This document shows, piece after piece, positions 59,114 through 64,000 of a DNA stretch of 64,000 nucleotides. Made by a program: the position numbers and the translations under genes. The notes beneath the pieces were generated by a model, which worked only from the letters and a program-made list of their open reading frames with translations, was not told where the DNA came from and did not search any database. The stretch lies in contig NZ_JACIJH010000002.1 in assembly GCF_014199295.1 (NCBI RefSeq), positions 124,001 to 188,000 on the forward strand. The letters run 5' to 3'. The DNA is from Sphingopyxis panaciterrulae (GTDB lineage Bacteria; Pseudomonadota; Alphaproteobacteria; Sphingomonadales; Sphingomonadaceae). Positions within the stretch are counted from its first letter, which is position 1; the number at the start of each line of letters is the position of its first letter.

Positions 59114-60319
59114 ATGAGCAAGAGCGACGATCAAAGCCTCCGCCCCGCCACGAAACTGGTGCAGGGCGGGCGGCGTCCCGAGTGGACGGGCGATCCGCGG
59201 CTGGGCGGCGGGGTGGTCAATCCGCCGGTGTGGCGCGCCTCGACCGTGCTGTACGATTCGATCGCCGATCTGAAGGCGCGCGGGGCCGCGACGCACGACA
59301 GGCTCTATTACGGACGGCGCGGGACACCGACGGTGTGGGCGCTCGCCGACGCGCTGACCGGAATGGAGCCGGGGGCCGAGGGGACATTGCTCTATCCGTC
59401 GGGAGTCGCGGCGATCACCGCGGGGCTGCTCGCGCTGCTCGCGCCGGGCGATCATCTGCTGATGGTCGACAGCGCCTATGAACCGACGCGGCTGTTCTGC
59501 GACGGGATGCTGCGGCGTTTCGGGGTGGAGACCAGCTATTACGACCCGCTGGTCGGCGCCGGGATCGCGGCGCTGATCCGGCCGGAGACGAAACTGATCT
59601 TCCTCGAATCGCCGGGCAGCCTGACCTTCGAGGTGCAGGACGTGCCCGCGATCGCCGCCGTCGCGCGCGAGAAGGGCGTGACGACGATGCTCGACAACAC
59701 CTGGGCGACGCCGCTGCTGTTCCCGGCGCTGGCGCACGGCGTCGACGTGACGATGATGAGCCTGACCAAATATGTCGGCGGCCATTCCGACGCGATGATG
59801 GGGTCGCTGACCGCGACCCCCGCGCTCTGGCCGCGGCTGCGCAAGGCGACCTATCAGCTTGGCCATGCGGTCTCGCCCGACGATTGCGCGCTGATGCTAC
59901 GCGGTCTGAGGACGCTCGATGTGCGGCTGACGCGGCACGGCGCGAACGGGCTGGCGGTCGCCGGGTGGCTCGCGGCGCGGCCCGAGGTCGGGCGGGTGCT
60001 GCATCCGGGGCTGGCGGACGATCCGGGCCACGCGCTCTGGTCGCGCGATTTCGCGGGCGCCAGCGGATTGTTCGGCTTCACGCTGAAAGGCGCGGACGAT
60101 GGAGCGCGGGCGCGCTTCATCGACGCGCTCGCCCATTTCGGGCTCGGATTTAGCTGGGGCGGCTATGAAAGCCTGGTGGTGCCGAGCGACCCGGCGACGA
60201 TCCGCACCGCGACCCGGTGGGACGATCCCGACGCGCTGGTCCGCCTGTCGATCGGGCTCGAGGACCCCGCCGACCTGATCGCCGACCTGGAGCGCGCCTT
60301 CGGCGCGATGGCGGGATGA
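59114..60319 (+). CDS. metC: Cystathionine beta-lyase (PLP-dependent)
   Basis: Cys/Met-metabolism PLP enzyme of 401 aa, cleaving cystathionine to homocysteine, pyruvate and ammonia. YYGRRGTPTVWALADALTGM near residue 60 binds the PLP phosphate of the neighbouring subunit, LLYPSGVAAITAGLLALL lies in the cofactor pocket, and TTMLDNTWATPLLFPAL carries the Asp that holds the pyridine nitrogen. The Schiff-base lysine is in MMSLTKYVGGHSDAMMGS. GYESLVVP near 345 is typical of beta-lyases. It lies 48 nt after sseA, and its stop overlaps the mscS start (ATGA). Confidence 0.94.
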   Translation: MSKSDDQSLRPATKLVQGGRRPEWTGDPRLGGGVVNPPVWRASTVLYDSIADLKARGAATHDRLYYGRRGTPTVWALADALTGMEPGAEGTLLYPSGVAAITAGLLALLAPGDHLLMVDSAYEPTRLFCDGMLRRFGVETSYYDPLVGAGIAALIRPETKLIFLESPGSLTFEVQDVPAIAAVAREKGVTTMLDNTWATPLLFPALAHGVDVTMMSLTKYVGGHSDAMMGSLTATPALWPRLRKATYQLGHAVSPDDCALMLRGLRTLDVRLTRHGANGLAVAGWLAARPEVGRVLHPGLADDPGHALWSRDFAGASGLFGFTLKGADDGARARFIDALAHFGLGFSWGGYESLVVPSDPATIRTATRWDDPDALVRLSIGLEDPADLIADLERAFGAMAG

Positions 60320-61278
60320 GCATCGCCGCGGAAGTGCGCCACGGCGCCGGGGAAGTGGTCGCGACGATGAAGGCGATCGGGCTCGACGTCGGCGATTACC
60401 GCCTGTCGATCTATTCGCTGTTCGCCTCGCTGGTCGTGGCGGTGCTGCTCTATGCCGGCGTCCAGATCGTCCTGCGCGCGGTCAAATGGCTGCTGCGGCG
60501 CAACGGAAAGATCGACGACACGCAGCGCATCCTGACCGAAAAGCTGGTCGCGATCGGCCTGTTCACGCTGGCGATGCTGTTCGGCGTCGACCTGCTCGGC
60601 ATCGACCTGACCGCGCTCACCGTCTTTTCGGGCGCCGCGGGCCTCGCCATCGGTTTCGGGCTGCAAAAGACGGTCGGCAATCTGATCGCGGGGATCATCC
60701 TGCTGATGGACCGCTCGATCAAGCCGGGCGACGTGCTCGTCGTCGGCGACGCCGCCTCGATGGGCGTTGCGACGCTGGGCGGCGTGCCCAATGTCGGGCG
60801 GGTCGCCAAGATCGGGGTACGCGCGGTCAGCGTCGTCACTCGCGACGGCAAGAAGCATCTGATCCCCAACGAACTGCTGATGACGCAGGCGGTCGAGAAC
60901 TGGAGCTATTCGAGCCGCGAGGTGCGGGTGCGGATGCGCGTGCCCGTCGCCTATGACAGCGACGTCAGGCTGGCCCAGCGCATCATGCTCGACACCGCGA
61001 AGGCGAATCCGCGCATCCTGGGTCATCCCGAGCCCGCGGTGTGGATCACCGCCTTCAGCGAGCGCGCGGTCGAGCACGAACTGCGCTACTGGATCGTCGA
61101 CCCCGAGGCGGGGCTGGGCAATATCCAGGGCGAGGTGTTCCTGGGCATCTGGGATGCGTTCAAGGCCGCGGGCATCCGCGTGCCCTATCCGCGGCAGGAT
61201 GTGCGGCTGACGGGGGCGGGGGAGCAGGACGAGTCGCCGACGAGTGGAGAGACTGGCACCGGGGCTCCTCCCCCTTGA
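60316..61278 (+). CDS. MscS-type mechanosensitive ion channel
   Basis: Small-conductance channel of 320 aa. After a short polar N-terminus come helices at about 30-52, 73-95 and the pore helix TM3 (VFSGAAGLAIGFGLQKTVGN, about 95-114), the glycine/alanine-rich signature of the family. The MscS beta domain follows (DRSIKPGDVLVVGDAASM; KHLIPNELLMTQAVENWSYS), then the alpha/beta C-terminal vestibule (RYWIVDPEAGLGNIQGEV). The tail is polar. It is coupled to metC by an ATGA overlap, an unusual partner that may only reflect shared transcription. Confidence 0.93.
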   Translation: MSIAAEVRHGAGEVVATMKAIGLDVGDYRLSIYSLFASLVVAVLLYAGVQIVLRAVKWLLRRNGKIDDTQRILTEKLVAIGLFTLAMLFGVDLLGIDLTALTVFSGAAGLAIGFGLQKTVGNLIAGIILLMDRSIKPGDVLVVGDAASMGVATLGGVPNVGRVAKIGVRAVSVVTRDGKKHLIPNELLMTQAVENWSYSSREVRVRMRVPVAYDSDVRLAQRIMLDTAKANPRILGHPEPAVWITAFSERAVEHELRYWIVDPEAGLGNIQGEVFLGIWDAFKAAGIRVPYPRQDVRLTGAGEQDESPTSGETGTGAPPP

Positions 61279-61706
61279 TGGGGGAGGCAGCGAGACTTGG
61301 CGGTTTGCCGCCTAGGGTCAGGACCCCTTAATTCCGCGCTCGAGGTTTGAAGCGATTTTGCACAGGGCGAGGAGGAAAGGCGTAGGAATATGAATATATT
61401 TCAAGGCTTTTCGACGAAGCCATGGGCAAAATCGGTCAAATCGCGAAGCGACGCCGAAATGGCTTCGACCTCGGGCCTGCGCGGCCTTGCGGGTAGCGAT
61501 GCTACCCGCTGCCCCCGCCCAAGCCCGATATCTTCGCCATTTCGACGCCTCGAACGTGGAATTAATGGGTCCTGACCCTAGTCGCAGCGGTGGGGGTGCG
61601 GTCTCTGCCTGAGACGGCGGTCGAAGGACGCGCCATCGCCCCCATCCAACTTCGCCTAATCGCATTGCGATAAGGCTTCGTATCCTTCCCCCATCGAGGG
61701 GGAAGG
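61263..61706. repeat. Intergenic repeat copy A, interrupted by a MITE
   Basis: Starts with CTCCCCCTTGATGGGGGAG, continues GCAGCGAGACTTGGCGGTTT and GCCGCCTAG, is interrupted by the element at 61316-61577, resumes at TCGCAGCGGTGGGGG and ends in the hairpin CCTTCCCCCATCGAGGGGGAAGG (61683-61706). The part around the interruption matches copy B (62345-62469, opposite strand) at most positions. Copy A fills the space between the MscS gene and ppa; no gene lies in it. Its last hairpin could terminate ppa transcription. Confidence 0.75.
61312..61581. mobile_element. MITE-like element with CTAG target duplication
   Basis: A 262-bp element (61316-61577) flanked by CTAG on both sides (61312-61315, 61578-61581). 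The ends are inverted repeats starting GGTCAGGACCC, continuing with TTAATTCC and a CGAGG/CCTCG pair (about 30 bp with a few mismatches). An internal hairpin GGGTAGC-GAT-GCTACCC lies near 61490-61507. No transposase frame is present. The uninterrupted copy B of the host repeat shows a single CTAG (62421-62424) at the matching place, which supports insertion with a 4-bp duplication. CTAG targets are known for part of the IS5 family; a link to it is only a guess. Confidence 0.85.
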
Positions 61707-61718
61707 GCGGCGAGTATC

Positions 61719-62255
61719 CTAAACCTCCATCGCCCTGGCGCGTTCGACGCCTTCGAGGATGATTTTCTTCGCTTCGTCGACGTCGCCCCAGCCGCCGAGC
61801 TTGACCCATTTGCCGGGTTCGAGATCCTTGTAGTGGGTGAAGAAATGCTCGATCTGCTGCAGCACGATCTCGGGCATGTCCTTGTAGGTCTTGACCTTGT
61901 CGTAATAGGGAAAGGTCGTGTTGACCGGGACGCACAGCAGCTTTTCATCGCCGCCGGCATTGTCCTCCATCCGCAGCACGCCGATCGGGCGGCACTTGAC
62001 CACGGCGCCGGCGACCACCGACGAGCGCGCGACGACGAGGGCGTCCAGCGGATCGCCATCGTCGCCGAGCGTGTGGGGGATGAAACCGTAATTGGCGGGA
62101 TAGCGCATCGGCGTGTGCAGGAAACGGTCGACGAACAGCGCCCCCGACGCCTTGTCGAATTCATATTTCACCGGCTCGCCGCCGATCGGCACCTCGATCA
62201 GCACGTTCAGGCTGTCGGGCGGGTTGTCGCCGGCGGGAATCAGGTCGATGCGCAT
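61719..62255 (-). CDS. ppa: Inorganic pyrophosphatase
   Basis: Soluble family I pyrophosphatase of 178 aa, hydrolysing PPi to phosphate. The metal and substrate residues are visible: [20 protein letters not shown], then [20 protein letters not shown] (the DGDPLD signature carries the metal-binding aspartates), then [19 protein letters not shown] (MxDxxxxDxK) and [20 protein letters not shown]. The length and motifs match the hexameric bacterial type. The gene lies between the two inverted copies of an intergenic repeat. Confidence 0.97.
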   Translation of the reverse strand: MRIDLIPAGDNPPDSLNVLIEVPIGGEPVKYEFDKASGALFVDRFLHTPMRYPANYGFIPHTLGDDGDPLDALVVARSSVVAGAVVKCRPIGVLRMEDNAGGDEKLLCVPVNTTFPYYDKVKTYKDMPEIVLQQIEHFFTHYKDLEPGKWVKLGGWGDVDEAKKIILEGVERARAMEV

Positions 62256-62344
62256 GGGGGAGAATCCTTTGGTGTGTTTTGAAAATCGCGCGCGCCTTTA
62301 GCGCCTGATGACGCGCAAAGTCGAGGGGGGGGACGGCAATAAAG

Positions 62345-62469
62345 CCCCTCCCCTTCAGGGGAGGGGTTGGGGTGGGGCCTGTCGGCTTCGCGCAAGGCCG
62401 TCGGCCCCCACCCGCTGCAACTAGGCAGCAAGCTGCCAAGTTTCGCTGCCCTCCCCTGAAGGGGAGGGT
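62345..62469. repeat. Intergenic repeat copy B, uninterrupted
   Basis: Bounded on both sides by palindromes CCCTCCCCTTCAGGGGAGGG and CCCTCCCCTGAAGGGGAGGG. Read on the minus strand it contains GCAGCGAAACTTGGCAGCTT, GCTGCCTAG and TTGCAGCGGGTGGGGG, which corresponds to copy A without the inserted element. The single CTAG is at 62421-62424. It lies between ppa and the M61 peptidase gene. Confidence 0.8.
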
Positions 62470-62478
62470 ATATTGGCG

Positions 62479-64000
62479 TCAGAGCGCCCGTTTCGCGGCG
62501 AACAGGCGGTCGAACCAGTCAGGGCCGGTGGCGGTCTTTTCGAGCCACGGCCAGCGCAGGCCGCCGTGATAGGCGATCGCAACGTCGCGGTAGCGGCCGC
62601 CGCGCTCGACGAGCAGGCGCACCGGGGTCTTGCCGTCGGTCGCCGCCTTGATCGCGGCCTCGAGGCGGTCTTTGCTGTAGGCGACGCCGTCGACGGCGAC
62701 GATCTTCGTCCCGTTGACGATGTCGGCGCGGAAGGCGGGGCCGTTCCACAATATGCTGCCGGCGACGCCGTCCTTGTCGATGCTGAGGCCGAGCGAGTGG
62801 GTGAGGTCATAGCCCTTCGACGACGCCATGCGCGCCTTGTCATAGGCGTTGGGCGTGTCGCGCCAGACGAGCTTGTAGCCCGCGCGCTCGATGCCCTGGA
62901 CCGGTGCCGGCTGTCCCGGCGCGCGCATCCGCTGGTCGAGGAAGCTCGCCCAGTCGTAGGGATAGATGGCGTTCAACGCCTGCGCGACATCGTCGAACTC
63001 ATAGGTCACCTCGCCCCAGTCGCCCTCGCGGCCGCCGAAGAAGCTGCGCGCGAAATCGTCGAGGCTCTTCCTGTTGCCCGTCGCGGTGCGGATCAGCATG
63101 TCGGCGTCGAGCCAGACGAGCGAGCCTTCGCTATAATAATCCTCGCTGCGCGACCAGCTCGGGAAGGGCTTGGGTCGGCGCGCGGCGATGATCGGGTCGA
63201 GCGTCGTGTCGTCGACCGAACGCCAGCTCCGCCCCGGCATCGCGCTGTAATGGGCCGCGCTGCTCGCCCATTGCGCGAGCGCCATGTCCTTCGACTGCAT
63301 CCCCGAGCGCGCGGCGAGGACGATGTCCCAGAAGCTGGTCTGCCCTTCATAGACCCACAGAAGATTGTCCTGCATCGGAAGGCGGAAGTCGGGCGTCCAC
63401 AGCCTGGCCGGGCGGCGATATTTGCCGTTCCAGCTATGGGTAAACTCGTGCGGCAGCAGGCCGCGCAGCACTTCGCCCTCGTCCCATTTGGTGAAATATT
63501 CGGGCTTGCTGCTGTTCTCGCTGCTGCGATGATGTTCGAGCCCGATGCCACCGAGCTCGTCGGTCAGCGCGAGCAGGAATTCATAGCGGTCGAAGTGGCG
63601 GGTGCCGAACAGCGCCACCGCTTCCGACACCAGCGCCGCGTGGCGCGCGATCTGGTCGGGCTTGGCGTCGAGATATTGCGCTTCGTCAGCGACAACGTTC
63701 AGCGTGACGTCGTGGCCGAGATCCCATTTGCGGAAATATTTGCCCGCGAACATCGGGCTGTCGACCAGCGTTTCGTAGCTGGTGGCCGCATAGCTGTAGC
63801 GATTGCCGCTGATTTTCAGCCCGTCGAGCGCCGCGGCGCCGGTCCAGCCCTGCGGCAGCGTCACGTCGAGTTGCACCGGGATCTGGCGGGTGAAATGGCC
63901 GGCGGGATAGAGGCTGACCTGTTCCCATTGCAGGTTCATCATCGCCGGAGTGACGACGATGCGGCCTTCGCTGGTCCGCGTCGGCGACAGGAAGTCGAAG
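62479..64000 (-). CDS. M61-family peptidase (glycyl-aminopeptidase type), 5' end outside window
   Basis: Zinc peptidase with a C-terminal PDZ domain; the visible part has 507 codons and continues past base 64000, where the upstream residues read SPTRTSEGRIVVTPAMMNLQ. Zinc motif: LLPHEFTHSWNGKYRRP (HExxH), followed by the third-ligand region NLLWVYEGQTSFWDIVLAAR. FDRYEFLLALTDELGGIGLE and EHHRSSENSS precede it, as in the family. The PDZ part (about the last 110 residues) contains GLSIDKDGVAGSILWNGPAF and GTKIVAVDGVAY. The N-terminus with a probable signal peptide is missing. Homologues are periplasmic aminopeptidases with preference for Gly/Ala. Confidence 0.93.
   Translation of the reverse strand, partial: FDFLSPTRTSEGRIVVTPAMMNLQWEQVSLYPAGHFTRQIPVQLDVTLPQGWTGAAALDGLKISGNRYSYAATSYETLVDSPMFAGKYFRKWDLGHDVTLNVVADEAQYLDAKPDQIARHAALVSEAVALFGTRHFDRYEFLLALTDELGGIGLEHHRSSENSSKPEYFTKWDEGEVLRGLLPHEFTHSWNGKYRRPARLWTPDFRLPMQDNLLWVYEGQTSFWDIVLAARSGMQSKDMALAQWASSAAHYSAMPGRSWRSVDDTTLDPIIAARRPKPFPSWSRSEDYYSEGSLVWLDADMLIRTATGNRKSLDDFARSFFGGREGDWGEVTYEFDDVAQALNAIYPYDWASFLDQRMRAPGQPAPVQGIERAGYKLVWRDTPNAYDKARMASSKGYDLTHSLGLSIDKDGVAGSILWNGPAFRADIVNGTKIVAVDGVAYSKDRLEAAIKAATDGKTPVRLLVERGGRYRDVAIAYHGGLRWPWLEKTATGPDWFDRLFAAKRAL

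Noticed and set aside
1..64000. Genomic island, prophage or plasmid region
   Set aside because: No integrase, phage gene, tRNA-associated attachment site or replication gene was found. Base composition looks even apart from short promoter regions.

Overview
The window reads as chromosomal DNA of a high-GC alphaproteobacterium, most likely a sphingomonad (Sphingopyxis-like). This is inferred from several things together: a fused MrpA/MrpB antiporter subunit, an NDUFA12-type complex I protein followed by a DUF2155 protein, two large TonB-dependent receptors with sphingomonad-style plugs, DUF3297 and DUF2339 proteins, and many short GC-rich palindromes between genes. No rRNA, tRNA, CRISPR array, prophage or complete insertion sequence was found. 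About 60 genes can be supported, and two (mrpD at the left edge, an M61 peptidase at the right edge) run off the window.

Left part (1-17.4 kb). An Mrp Na+/H+ antiporter operon reads leftward (mrpAB, mrpC, mrpD). A 265-bp palindromic miniature element sits exactly between mrpC and mrpD. Upstream on the same strand are a DUF2339 membrane protein and a tripartite RND efflux operon (unknown 133-aa protein, adaptor, pump, outer-membrane channel). A TetR-type repressor gene precedes that operon, and similar operator-like sites lie in front of the repressor and in front of the operon. A cassette of four small unknown genes, three coding for membrane proteins, follows on the other strand.

Middle part (17.4-46.4 kb). 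A divergent locus carries an esterase, a TonB-dependent receptor and a TetR regulator on one side, and an MFS transporter translationally coupled to an amidase-signature hydrolase on the other; it looks like an uptake-and-hydrolysis unit for an ester or amide compound. Then come rluE, an ECF sigma module, an XpaC/TelA pair, mtnN, typA, a flavin-binding PPOX protein, a ferredoxin-NADP reductase coupled to an unknown protein, a second TonB-dependent receptor, the ku-ligD end-joining pair, a hemerythrin-like protein, a CHAP amidase, a PAS-GGDEF-EAL protein and an orphan fatty acyl-AMP ligase.

Right part (46.5-64 kb). This is mostly housekeeping: recX, DUF192, NDUFA12, DUF2155, aat, a lipoprotein-like methyltransferase, an M1 aminopeptidase, a cytochrome P450, a GFA protein, a thioesterase, queF, sseA-metC-mscS, ppa and an M61 peptidase. 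aat appears to start at CTG, and its 3' end is antisense to the DUF2155 gene.

The most notable observations are two miniature inverted-repeat elements of nearly equal size (265 and 262 bp), each flanked by a palindromic 4-bp duplication (CATG, CTAG). The first splits an overlapping stop/start junction without harming either reading frame. The second sits in one copy of a repeat whose uninterrupted copy lies 0.8 kb away and shows the empty site.
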